64,000 nucleotides of DNA from Zelopaecilomyces penicillatus (taxonomy: Eukaryota > Ascomycota > Sordariomycetes > Hypocreales > Pseudodiploosporaceae), in assembly GCA_005765155.1 (NCBI GenBank), contig VCCP01000003.1:1116001-1180000 (forward strand), in the 5' to 3' direction. The notes beneath the pieces were generated by a model. The model was not told where the DNA came from and did no database searches. It was given only the letters and a program-made list of their open reading frames with translations. Both the position numbers and the translations under genes were made by a program. Below, piece after piece: positions 1 through 12,400 of the stretch. Every line of letters begins with the position of its first letter. Position 1 is the stretch's first letter.

Positions 1-3000
1 TAAATGAGAATTCAACTTCCGAACCCACGAAGGAAGTCAAGCCGATCGAACTCTGTACCATATAATCACTCAAGGCTTGGATAGAACAAATTACGATAGA
101 CCATGCAAGGAATGCAATCCCGGAAACTCAAAAAACGAGTAAAGTCGCCTGTAAGAGGGTTACAGCGTGACCCCCCATAAAAGACCCTCTGTGCAATAGG
201 CACCAACGGGCTCAAACTAATGATGGAAATACGGATTATGGGATATTGTTTCCATGCTCTAGTGGATAGCGGAGCAATGGGCAATTATATATCATCAAAA
301 GCTGTGAATCGTATACGACTGCTATGGTGTGATAAGGAAGAACCGTATCCCTTATATAACCTGGAAGGAAATACCTTTGCCTATAATGGAGGACAGATCG
401 ATAAAGAGACTGATTATCTTCAATTTGAAGTCTAAGGATATCAAGATAGTGCTATATTCGATATAATGAACACTAGAGAATATGAACTTATGTTAGGCCA
501 CCCCTGGTTATTTAATAGTAACCCATAGATCGATTAGAAGATAGGCCAGATACAATGGAGCGATACCATATCATCTCCAAGAAATCATGAAGATCCAATA
601 ACAATGGGCAAAGCGAAGAAAGTATGCTTTATGGCTACCGAGAAGGGCCTCCCACCGGGAAATCACACCAAAAAACGACATAATGGTCGATAACGACAAA
701 CCCAATGGGTTATTGCTGCCCTTAGGATAATAATAGAGCAACTATGAGAACACTCCAAGGATGAATCACCCTTAGATATGGAAAAACAACTTGCACCTAT
801 ACCAGAAGAATACTGCAAGTATATCAAACTGTTTCGCGAAGAGCTTGAAACAAAGCTCCCCTTGCATAATCAATAGGACCATGAAATTTAGATCATGGAT
901 GGAAAGAAGCCTACTTTCACTAAGATCTATATACTGAACGCCAAGGAACTCGAAATATTATAAGAGTACCTTAATGAAATGCTTGAAAAGGGATATATCC
1001 AACCATCCATATCCAAAGCAGGATACCCTGTTATGTTTATACTAAAAAAGAATAGCAAGCTATGACTGGTTGTGGATTATCGATTGTTGAATGCAGTCAT
1101 AATCAAGGATCGGATACCCTTACTGTTAATTAATGAACTATGCGATCGATTGTATGGAATGAACTGGTTTACTACTCTAGATCTTAAAGGAGCATATAAC
1201 TTGATTCGAATAAAGAAAGGCAATGAATGGAAAACCGCTTTCAGAATCAAGTTTGGATTTTTCGAGTATCTGGTAATGCCTTTCGGCTTAACCAATGCCC
1301 CTGTAACATTCCAGTGCATGATCAACAACGTTCTCCGAGAACATTTGGATATCTTTGTAGTAGTCTACCTAGATGATATCCTGATCTTCTCCCGAATGGA
1401 AGAAGAACATAGAGAACACGTCCATAAGGTACTATAACTACTCCAAGATAACAATCTTCTCATCGAACCAGAAAAATGTGAATTTCACAAGCAAACGGTT
1501 ACCTTCCTAGGATATATCTTCTCACCAGATGAGATTCGAATGGAATCAGCAAAAATCGCTGCAGTATATGACTGGCCGACGCCATGAGACATTACGAATG
1601 TACAAGAGTTTTTAGGCTTCATTAACTACTACTGAAAGTTCATCCATGATTATAGCAAAATAGCTATGCCACTCATCGAATGCACTAAGAAAGATCGCAA
1701 ATTCCTATGGAAACCCGATGTGGATGCCACATTTGAAAAACTCAAGAAGCGAATCTGTGAAGAACCTGTACTAGCGATATATGATCCAGATAAACCTATA
1801 GAACTCAAAACTGATGCTTTAAACTATACCATTAGAGCGCAGATTGGATAACGAGATAACGAAGGTAGACTATGACCTGTCGCCTTCTACTCTAAGAAAC
1901 TTTATAGAGCAGAACTTAATTATCCAATCTATGATAAGGAATTTATAGCTATCATCAAAGCTTTTAACGAATTCTCATATTATTTACGAGGAAGCAACCA
2001 CTGAATAAAGGTTTTTACCGATCATAAGAATATCTCTTACTTCGCTACCACGCAGAAGTTAAATGCATGATAAACCTGCTACACAGAGACCCTTACGGAT
2101 TATGACTATGAAATCATCCATTGCAAAGGATCCGAAAACAGTAGAGCAGACGCTCTAAGCCAACGAAGCAACCATAATGATGGAAAGCCTTATTATAAAG
2201 GATAAATCTTTCAAATGATTGAATCAGGCACGCTATAGATGAAACTAAACGCTATATACCGAGTTATATCAGCTAACCCTATCTTGAAATGAGTTAAGCA
2301 AGCATACTCCTTAGAAGATATAGTAAAGGCATCTGAAGGCACAAAATGGAAAGATGGATATTATAAGTATGATAAGAAACTCTGGATACCTGGAGAACTC
2401 TAGGAAACCATTATACGAGAATTACATGAATCCCCTATCCATGGTCACTAAGGAATCATAAAGACCATGGAACGAGCACAAAGATACTATGGATTCAAAG
2501 GACTATGATAAGTAATCCAGAAGGTCATAAGTGACTGCGTCACTTATGGACGAACCAAGCTGGTAAGACATAAACTATATGGAGAGTTATAACCGCTATC
2601 AGTGCCTATGCGATCATGGGAATCAGTATCATTTGACTTCATTATTAAACTACCCCTATTAGTAGAACCCCTTATGGGAGTAGCCTATGACTTGATATGG
2701 GTTATTATGGAAAGACTAATGAAGTTCTTGTACTTTATACTCTATATTGAAGCAAGCTCAGTAGAAGATCTTGCCTATAACTTTAATAGAGTGGTAGTAA
2801 GCTCACATAGCTTACCAGAGGAAATCATCTCCAATAGAGGAATAATCTTTGCCTCTAAATTTTGGTAAGGATTGATAGGATATCTTAGGATCAGATATAG
2901 ACTCAGTACCGCCTATCACCCACAAACAGATGGATAAACGGAATAGATCAATCAGATTATTGAAGGATACTTATGCGCTTGCATTAATTACCACCAAGAT

Positions 3001-3660
3001 AATTGGGTAAAACACCTACCAACCGCGCGACTAGCTTATAACATATCCGTTTCCGAATCAATACAACTCATGCCAATATACGCTAATTATAGATTCATAC
3101 CAGAAGCATTTTACCTACCATGCCAAGAGGGATCAAAATCGGAAAAAGCCATGCTTGACACCATATAAAAACGATAATTGCATGAAGAACTCTATGCATA
3201 ACTCCAAATTATCCGCAATAGAATGAAACACTATATGGATCAATAAAGATTAAAGGGATTAATCTTTAAAGAGGGAGATATGGTGTACCTTTTGCGCTAT
3301 ATATCAGGCAAAAATTCTCCAAACATTATAACAATACGACTAAGCGATAAATTGGATTTCAAGAAACTTAGACCTTTTAAAGTTAAGAAGGCTATTTCCA
3401 ATACCAACTATGAACTTTCACTACCAAAGAATATACAATTACACCCTGTATTCCACATTTCCTTATTAAGCAAGGCACCCGATAATGCAAAGGAACACAT
3501 AACAATATAAGTAGAAGCAATGGAAAAAGAATGGGAAGTAGAGACAATATTGGACACTAGATAGGAAAACAAGCGAAATAAATACCTTGTTAAATAGAAA
3601 GGCTTCGGACCCGAAGATAATACATAGGAACCCGCTAATCATTTGAACCACTGCCGCCCG
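1..3660 (+). pseudogene. Ty3/gypsy chromovirus gag-pol, copy 1, inactivated by stops
   Basis: Internal region of a Ty3/gypsy retrotransposon that enters the window already inside the polyprotein. All domains lie in one reading frame (frame 1): aspartic protease at about 220-435 (ALVDSGAMGNYIS), reverse transcriptase at about 900-1660 with catalytic YLDDILIFS near 1363-1390, RNase H at about 1666-2170, integrase at about 2400-3200, and a C-terminal chromodomain-like stretch at about 3511-3650 (WEVETILD, YLVK, then KGFGPEDN) preceded by LHPVFHISLLSKAP. The frame is never shifted but is broken by many TGA, TAG and TAA codons of the kind made from CGA, CAG/TGG and CAA by C-to-T or G-to-A change. 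The order PR-RT-RH-IN-chromodomain identifies a chromovirus. It cannot make functional protein. Family call secure; exact domain edges are approximate. Confidence 0.9.
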
Positions 3661-4344
3661 ATGCTATGATAGTTCCTTCGGAACCAGTCAGCCCAGCCAA
3701 AGACCCCAAATCAACAAACTCGTCGCTCAAACCCAAGGAAGATTAATCTATCTCATTCGGAGCACCTAGGAACTGCAAATCCGACACCATATAATGCTCA
3801 TATGCCTCTAGGATAGGAATCAGATCAATCCTGTCTTTAGCATCCAACTCCTCTAAACCCCGATGAACCAACTCAGAGCTTTACTCTTTAGCCTTCTTCT
3901 TAAGCTTGCGGATATAAGATAAGCGGTTTAGAGCTGAAGAGAGCTATGACTGTAACTCAGATAATTGATCTTGGATATCTAAGATATTTTCTCCAGTTTC
4001 CTCTTCTTTGGAGTCTAAACGATGGCGTTGCTCCAAAAGTTTCGTTACTAACGAAATCAGCAAGAATTGGATGTTTGGACACAATGAGAGTGTGCATGTG
4101 AAGATGCCACCAAAACACCATTGTAGGAGCGACCCCGCTTTATATATGCCACACAACGGCTACTGTTTTCCGCCATACGGCAAGATTGTTTTCGTTTGAA
4201 ATAATAAGAACACGGCATATCTGCTGTTTTACTGTCGAAATCCACTCCCTTAGCTAGCACAGAATGTTCGATACCGTTAATAAGCGTGATACGCTTAATA
4301 GTCTTCTTGGAAGGACGTTGCGGTTTCCTAATGTGACCTGACAT
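3635..4344 (-). pseudogene. Antisense cysteine-cluster/coiled-coil gene at the 3' end of the gypsy element
   Basis: On the strand opposite pol, between the chromodomain and the 3' LTR, a second coding sequence can be followed. It starts at the ATG at 4344 (MSGHIRKPQRPSKK), passes a cysteine-rich segment (CSYYFKRKQSC, then SSRC, then GRSYNG) and a probable 71-bp intron at 4048-4118 (GT at 4118, AG at 4048, CTGAT branch-like motif). It continues as a charged, coiled-coil-like stretch (LLEQRHRLDSKEEE, IRKLKKKAKE) to a stop at 3635-3637. Three internal stops (TAG and TAA) and several Tyr residues where the spacing suggests Cys (TAC from TGC) fit RIP damage. I recall similar proteins as common unnamed ORFs in fungal genomes; the link to that family is from memory. 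Function unknown. The intron is inferred from reading frame only. Confidence 0.5.
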
Positions 4345-4457
4345 CGTGAGAAACAATTCGATGCGATATGAGTCCCATAACTCATAAAATATTAAGGAAG
4401 GAAGGAAAGGTGTGCCTACGGGCCTTGAGGACAAGACCTTTTGAGAGGGAGACATCG

Positions 4458-4912
4458 TGTCATGACCCAATAGCCAAGGTTGTACGGTGGGCCTCGGTCA
4501 TGTGACTTGTGATGTCACTAGGTACGTACCGGAGGCTTGGAACTGTATGGAATTGGATCATGATTCTAAAGGTGATCCTGGGCTTAGGATCACTCTTGAA
4601 ACCGTGATTCAACGGGATGGCTTACGATTCTGAGCGTGATCCAGTAATAAGGATCATGGCTCAAATCGTGATCCATGATGTATATATACGCCCTCAATTT
4701 TCACTCTTTAGATATAGCTTAGATAGTTATCAATACACTTTCAACTTCATCGTATTGTTCGCTACCGCTCACTATGCTGATACTTGACCCCTGGTTATGA
4801 TACTCGGTATCTATCACCAATGTGATAGATATATTGCTTAGAACGCCCCGACTTATCTGCCAATATAAACCCTTTTCGTTAGGTTTATCCCTTGGGAATT
4901 CACCAAACGTCA
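4458..4912 (+). repeat. 3' LTR of gypsy copy 1 (455 bp)
   Basis: Begins TGTCATGACCC directly after a purine-rich tract (GAGAGGGAGA, 4443-4452) and ends ACGTCA. The same sequence occurs in inverted orientation at 16111-16566 (its minus-strand start is TGTCACGACCC), with many transition differences. The TG..CA ends, the polypurine tract upstream and the second copy support an LTR. Confidence 0.85.
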
Positions 4913-5116
4913 TAATAAGCCCTTATTTTACTAGTCTAGCCTGATATAGCAGGTCAGGCTGCACGGGCTTTTTAGGTCTTATAGCAGGTCAGGCTGCTAC
5001 CTTATAGCAGGTCTGGCTGCTAGGGCTATAGCAGGTTTAGCTGCTAAGCTATAGTAGGTCTAGCTACTAATCTTATAATAGGTCAGGCTGTTATATAAAA
5101 CCCGCCTATTTTAACA
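4913..5116 (-). repeat. Truncated copia LTR fragment, inverted
   Basis: Reverse complement of the first roughly 200 bp of the copia LTR found at 8395 and 14252, nearly identical by eye (one clear transition). It starts on the minus strand with TGTTAA at 5116 and is cut off at 4913-4914 exactly where the gypsy LTR ends, so the gypsy element probably inserted into this LTR and the rest should lie left of the window. The minus-strand flank of its 5' end is ATTAC, which matters for the inversion described under findings. Confidence 0.85.
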
Positions 5117-8100
5117 GTAATAATCAAACTTATATAGATATTAAGCTATATAGATAGAGTTAATCTTTAATTTATAATTATTAAATATATTTATAAATAA
5201 ATATTAGAAGAAGGCCTAGATATCTTTATCCTAAAAGATTACCTTAGAAGAGCCTTTATATTAAAAACCAACTATAGCAAATATAAAGATAATTATATAC
5301 TCCTAGACCCTAATTATGTTTTCTATAATAAAATCAGTTAGATATTATATATTAACTTCTTTTATTTTTAATACTAGAAAATAAAAATCCAGAATAAATT
5401 CTTCTAATACTATATAGAAGTATAAGGAATCAAGAATATCCTTATAGAAGATTAATTCATTGACTGATATAAGACCAAGTATTTTATACCTTTTAGAATT
5501 AATATATTTAAATTATACCCTAAAACCCTAAAAGAATATAGATAAGAAGCTAAAAATAAAGACTATAAGTCTATTTATTATAAGATTTATAAATAAGAAA
5601 AGCTTAAAATAGGATATAATAAATTATAACTTATAGACTATAAAAAGAAGGACTTATATAATTATATTAATCTTAAGTATAATATATATTTATAATAGAA
5701 GCTAATATAATAGTATAAAAAATAACTACTGGAAGATAATATTATAGAAAGAACTTAATATAAAGCTATAATAATAATCAATTATAATAAACCTTAGTAT
5801 AGATAATATATAAAAGAAAACAAATATATATATAAGAAAATAAAGAACCTCTATAAACAAGAATTTAACTTCTAAACCTATAAAGGAAATTAAGCTAATT
5901 GAACTCTATATTATATAATGACCTAAGGCCTAAATAAAGGAAATTATAATGGATTATATAAAGAATATAATCCCAGAAACTCAAAAAATAAATAAAGTCA
6001 TCTATAAGAGGGTTATAGTATAACCCCCTATAAAAGACCCTTTATATAATAGGTATTAATAGGCTTAAACTAATAATAGAAATATAGATTATAGGATATT
6101 GTTTTTATACTCTAATAGATAATAGAGTAATAGATAATTATATATTATTAAAAGCTATGAATTATATATAATTATTATAATATAATAAGAAAGAATTATA
6201 TCCCTTATATAATCTAGAAGGAAATACCTTTATTTATAATAGAGAATAGATTAATAAAAAGACTAATTATCTCTAATTTAAAGTCTAAGGATATCAAGAT
6301 AATACTATATTCAATATAATAGATACTAGAGAATATAAACTTATATTAGATTATCTCTAATTATTTAATAGTAACCTATAGATCGATTAGAAGATAGGCC
6401 AGATATAATAGAGTGATATTATATTATCCCTAAAAGATTATAAGAATCTAATAATAATAAATAAAGCAAAGAAAGTATACTTTATAGCTATTAAAAAGGG
6501 CCTCTTATTAGGAAATCATACCAAAAAACAATATAATAGTTAATAATAATAAACCTAATAGATTATTACTGCCCTTAAAACAATAATAGAGCAACTATAA
6601 GAATACTCTAAGGATAAATCACCCTTAAATATAGAAAAACAACTTATATCTATACTAGAAGAATACTATAAGTATATCAAACTATTTTATAAAGAGCTTA
6701 AAATAAAGCTCCCCTTATATAACTAATAGGATTATAAAATTCAAATTATAAATAGAAAGAAGCCTATTTTTATTAAGATCTATATACTGAATACTAAGGA
6801 ACTCGAAATATTATAAGAGTACCTTAATAAAATACTTAAAAAAGGATATATTCAATCATCTATATCCAAAGCAGGATATCCTATTATATTTATACTAAAA
6901 AAGAATAGTAAACTATAATTAATTATAGATTATTAATTATTAAATATAATTATAATTAAGGATTAGATACTCTTATTATTAATTAATAAACTATATAATT
7001 GATTGTATAGAATAAATTAATTTATTACTCTAGATCTTAAAGGAGTATATAATTTAATTTAAATAAAGAAAGATAATAAATAGAAAACCACTTTTAAAAT
7101 TAAGTTTAGACTTTTCAAATACCTAATAATGCCTTTTAGCCTAATCAATACCCCTATAATATTCTAATATATAATTAATAATATTCTCTAAGAATATTTA
7201 AATATCTTTATAGTAGTCTATTTAGATAATATCCTAATCTTCTCCTAGATAGAAAAAGAGTATAAAGAATATATCCATAAGGTATTATAACTACTTTAAG
7301 ATAATAATCTTTTTATTAAATCAGAAAAATATAAATTTTATAAATAAATAATTACTTTCCTAGGATATATCTTCTTACCAGATAAAATTTAAATAGAACC
7401 AGTAAAAATCATTATAGTATATAATTAGCTAATACTATAAAACATTATAAATATATAAGAATTTTTAGGCTTTATTAACTATTACCAAAAGTTCATCTAT
7501 AACTATAGCAAAATAGCTATACCACTCACTAAATATACTAAGAAAGATTATAAATTCCTATAGAAACCTAATATAGATACTATATTTAAAGAACTTAAAA
7601 AGCAAATCTATAAAGAATCTATACTAGTAATATATAACCTAGATAAACCTATAGAACTTAAAACTAATACTTTGAACTATACTATCAAAGTATAGATTAA
7701 ATAATAAGATAATAAAGATAGACTATAACCTATTATCTTCTACTCTAAGAAACTTTATAGAGTAGAACTTAATTATCCAATCTATAATAAGGAATTTATA
7801 GCTATTATCAAAGCCTTTAATAAATTCTTATATTATTTATAAGAAAGCAATCATTAAATAAAGGTTTTTATTAATTATAAAAATATCTCTTATTTTATTA
7901 CTATATAAAAGCTAAATATATAATAAACCTGTTATATAGAAACCCTTATAGATTATAATTATAAAATCATCTATTATAAAGGATTTAAGAATAATAGAGT
8001 AGATACTCTAAGCTAATAAAGCAATTATAATAATAGAAAGCCTTATTATAAAGAATAAATCTTCTAAATATCTAAATCAGATATATTATAAATAAAGCTA

Positions 8101-8394
8101 AATATTATATACTAAGTTATATTAGCTAATCCTATCTTAAAATAAGTTAAATAAGTATACTCCTTAGAAGATATAGTAAAGATATCTAAAGGTATAAAAT
8201 AGAAAGATAGATACTATAAATATAATAAGAAACTCTAAATACCTAAAGAACTCTAGAAAACTATTATATAAGAACTATATAAATCCTTTATTTATGATTA
8301 TTAAGGAATTATAAAGACTATAGAATAAGTATAAAGATATTATAGATTTAAAGGATTATAATAGATAATCCAGAAGATTATAAATAATTATATC
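5117..8394 (+). pseudogene. Ty3/gypsy gag(C-terminal)-pol, copy 2, extremely RIP-mutated
   Basis: Very AT-rich stretch collinear with copy 1: from about 5863 it can be aligned base by base to position 7 onward of copy 1, through protease, reverse transcriptase and RNase H into integrase, where it stops at 8394 (copy 1 about position 2530). 5117-5860 is upstream coding sequence not present in copy 1 within this window. In aligned segments nearly all differences are CA to TA or TG to TA, with no indels seen in the parts compared. No open frame survives. It has no LTR or gag start on this strand; those parts appear to be the minus-strand sequence at 14727-16566. Confidence 0.85.
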
Positions 8395-8869
8395 TGTTAA
8401 AATAGGCGGGTTTTATATAACAGCCTGACCTGTTATAAGATTAGTAGCTAGACCTACTATAGCTTAGCAGCTAAACCTGCTATAGCCCTAGCAGCCAGAC
8501 CTGCTATAAGGTAGCAGCCTGACCTGCTATAAGACCTAAAAAGCCCGTGCAGCCTGACCTGCTATATCAGGCTAGACTAGTAAAATAAGGGCTTATCCCT
8601 TATACCCCTCCCTTTCTTATTATTTGGAATGCTTAGAAATCTAAAGAAATATTATTTGGAATTCTTAAATAATTCCAAATAATCCTAGTATTATTTAGAT
8701 ATATAAGATAGCTGGATTCCTAGTTGAATCCTGCTTTCTTTCTCCATTAGCAATTTAATCACTTCTTTCTTCTTTTCTATAGACTTCACTTTAAATAACT
8801 ATTCGCTGCCTTTCTTCCACTGCTATTGCTACTAGCTTTAGTTATAACTTTATACTGCAAATTGCAATA
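8395..8869 (+). repeat. 5' LTR of the copia element
   Basis: 475 bp, starts TGTTAAAATAGG and ends GCAATA, immediately followed by the primer-binding site. Carries an array of six short dyads between 8416 and 8562. The end CAATA would mirror the start TGTT better as CAACA, a CpA to TpA change. Confidence 0.92.
8416..8562. repeat. Array of six short hairpins/dyads in the copia LTR
   Basis: Six imperfect tandem units, each a dyad with a 6-nt loop: stems at 8416-8423/8430-8437 (TATAACAG/CTGTTATA), 8442-8447/8454-8459 (TAGTAG/CTACTA), 8465-8470/8477-8482, 8489-8494/8501-8506 and 8512-8517/8524-8529 (TAGCAG/CTGCTA), and 8549-8552/8559-8562 (GCAG/CTGC). Centres are 24, 23, 24, 23 and 35 bp apart. 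Loops are CCTGAC or close variants. The array is repeated in the 3' LTR (+5857) and in the inverted fragment at 4913-5116. Confidence 0.85.
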
Positions 8870-8883
8870 GGTTATGAGCCCGG
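8870..8883 (+). promoter_or_regulatory. Primer-binding site matching the anticodon arm of initiator tRNA-Met
   Basis: GGTTATGAGCCCGG abuts the 5' LTR. Its complement reads CCGGGCTCATAACC, which contains the CAT anticodon and anticodon-stem sequence of eukaryotic initiator tRNA-Met rather than the tRNA 3' end. Drosophila copia and yeast Ty5 are known to prime from a cleaved half of this tRNA. Confidence 0.75.
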
Positions 8884-9462
8884 AAGAATAGTTATTCCAG
8901 ACTATAAAAAGAAGACTCTTTTTCCTACTGTATTTAACCTCTTTATACATCAGATTTTTCGCCCCTCCTCTGACCAGTCGGACCCACATTTCCCACCAAT
9001 CAGAAGTCACGAAAAACACTGCACACACAAGAGTTGAACATTGGACCTACAGCTTACAGCACGACCCACTTTCGGATTTATGGATTACTAATTCGGACTT
9101 ACGGAATTACGGGTCACGGCTTTACTGACTATGCCAAATATGGTTAAACACTCGAATTGCTAGTCAACTTTGCAAAAGGCCTATATAAGACTATAGAAGT
9201 CGGCTGACTAAGCAAAGACGCTGTGCCAGCTACGCTATAACCCGACTATAGCTAGCATATAACAGGCAACCCTTACACCTGGCACCCCTCTAGCCAATTG
9301 GCTAGTTCCAGGGCTCTTACTAAGACCCAGCCATATATAGCACTGCTATAACCGGCACTTTCAGCTGTTATAACACTATTATACAGCTATAAGCTTATTT
9401 TTAGAAGCTTATTTTTCTTTTATACCGCTATAACCACCAGCTATAGCAGTCTGACCCTGAAA

Positions 9463-12400
9463 ATGTCAGGTTAGGACCTTCTAATGGAAGAGAATTCATT
9501 AGAATTATAAGCTCTTCGGTCTCAGATATAGGAGCTTATACAGCAACTACAACAGCTACAGGCCCAATTTACAATGGCCATAGCTACTAAGACTACTAAA
9601 GAACCACCACAACCTCAACCTAAGCCACCTTAATCGCTATTACAGCCAGCACAGCCTATGAATATACTAGGGGACCTAGCTTTAAAAGAGCTATCTAAGA
9701 AAATACAGGCCTTTCTAGAAGCTTATAGGTTAAGGGGCCCTGATAACTATGACTAATGGCTTTAGGCCCTATTAATCCAGTTATAGGCACTTGGATTACT
9801 TACTTTTCTTTTAAACCCCACTATAAGCCTTAGCCTTAGCGACCACCATCAGGCTATTTTGCTTCTATTACTTCGTAACAGCTGCTCACAGCACCCACAA
9901 GCCTCTATAAGTTGGGTTATAACACTACTAGAAGCTTATCAAATACTAAATAAGCAATACTACCGCAGTGCTACCCTACAGCACGGAACCCTCTACAGCG
10001 CCTTTCACAAGCTTAGCTTCAACAGCTATAAAGGCTCTATAGAGGCATTTAATAGCGAATTCAATACTTAACTTACTAAGCTACAATTAGCTTCAGTTAC
10101 TATACAGCCCACAGATCAGATAAATCAATATCTAAAGGCTGTAAAAGAAGCTTTCCTATAGTAGGCTGAACGCTAAAGGAATAATATCAGGATTCATACA
10201 GCGCTTAGCACTTTACTAGATGCCCTGAATTTACAGTTCCTTATAGCAGACTTGCTAGAAGAGCTATAAGATAAAAGCTCTTTAGTTGCAAAAGCTAGCT
10301 CTTATAGGGCTAGAGAAGCTAAGGAACCTTCTAAAAAGACCTATAAGAACTTTAAAAAGAAGGAAAAACCGTCTAAATCCACTGAAAAACAGCCTTATAA
10401 GCCCTTTTAGAAGGATAAAAAGACAAAGAAGCCTGCTACTAGCAGCAAGGAACCTGATAAAGCTTCCTTTATGATAGGCACTTATAACCTATCTATAGGT
10501 GACTGGAACACTGCAGCCAGCACCTGGAGCTCTGATTCTGAATCTAATACAGAAGGTTCAGAAGCTATAGAGCCTAAAGAATCAGCTTATAGCACTCATC
10601 ATAACGCCAATCTGAAGAACGCCCTGCTATACAACACTGGCTCGACACACCATATCATTAATAACAGAACCCTCTTTACTAGTTATAGCACCTACAGTAA
10701 GAAACCAAGGCCTATAACAACTGGTAGCGGTCCAATCTATCCAAAAGGATCTAGAACAGCTGTATTTACAGTGCTTATAGGGCTTGAACCCAGGACTTAT
10801 AACACTCTAGAGCTAAAAAATGCACTATATATCCCTGATATGGATATAAATATAATGAGTGGGGTAAAGCATTATGCTTCTAGCGGTACACTTCTGCGAG
10901 AGAAGCTATTTACAGTGGACCGAACCTGCTATGGACTGCTAAACTTCACTAAACACGGCTTCTTCCTTCAGCAAAAAGGGAAGCCCACACCTAAATTTAC
11001 AGGGCCTTCCAACCACTATTATAGCTATCCAATAGCGGTTGAAATCACCTCCAAACCCCCCCCTGGCATGTATGAGGACCTCACTGAGCCCTCTGAACCA
11101 GCTAAACAGCTGCTGGAACCAACAAAAAGCCCTGAAATTTCAGGCCTATACACACCAGAAAGCCCTGATCCAGACTCAGGCCTGCCACAAGACCCACTAG
11201 AAGATGCTATATCCCTTCTAGAACCCTCTGAAAACACTGTTACAGAGGGAGATACAGGTCTTTCAGCTAAAACTAGCTACCAAAAGCTGCTACAGCTAGC
11301 AGGAATTTGGCACATCCGTCTCGGCCACATTGGCCTACAGCTGCTAAAGAAGACCGCTAAAATTTCAGCGGGCTTACCTGATTTTACTGCTATAAAAGAA
11401 GCAGATTTCTTCTGTTTAGCATGTATACAGGCTAAATCAGTACGCAGACCCTCTAAAAACCCGATTCCAGACCCGCTAGAAGTACTAGAGGTTATAGAGG
11501 GAGACACATTTCAGATAAAACCAATCCCTTATAATAAGCTCTCTACAAGGCTTATTTTAGTAGAAAGAAAATCCCGTTATCAAACGGTTCTTTTACTACC
11601 TAATAAGGAAGGTTATACTGTCTTCTCTGCTATAAAGGGACTATTTAGAGGACTAAAAGCCCACTATAAAAAATACCCTCTACAGCTGCATTTCAACGGT
11701 GGAAAAGAGGTCTCAGCACTGCTAAAAGACTGGCTAGCAGGCAAAGGCATCGGTTTTAGCACATCTAGCCCCTATATTCATGAGCAAAATAGCCTGCCAG
11801 AACGCTCTATAAGGGTTATTTTAGACCGACTACGGGCTACTATAATCTGGGCCCAGCTGCCACTTTTTCTCTAGACCGCTATTTTACCTGCTATAGTTAA
11901 CCTTATCAACTGTACAGCGGTTACAAACAGGGACCTCAGCCCGCTACAGCTCTTCTTACAAGAGCTAAAACCAGCTCTAACAGCTAACAAACCAAATTTA
12001 ACAGCCTACAGAGCTATTGGAGCATACTGTGAGGTTGTTATCCCTGCTAAGAAGCGCCAACAAGGTGCTAAACTAAGCCCTAAAACAGAACCAGCCAGGC
12101 TGCTGGCTACACTAGGCAAAAATGTCTATTCGGTCTATATACCCTCCCGCCGGCAGGTAACTAAGACCTCTTTCCTTCGTATTATAGAAGGAATAGGCCC
12201 TATAAGCCAGGGCCTAAAGGGCAATTTTCATAATCTTCAGAGCCCTTCTAGCTTAGAGGGAGAATTAGAAGAGCTTTACACCCCGCCAAAATCAACAGAT
12301 CAACCTACCCTAAAGGATCTGACCGATTTACAAGCCCTTGATCAAGCCAGAAGACCTATCCAACTGCCAGAGCCTGTACTACAGACGCCACAACAGCTGC

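Noticed and set aside
11025..11507. Minus-strand frames rich in Ser and Gly
   Set aside because: Mirror images of the copia integrase region on the other strand.
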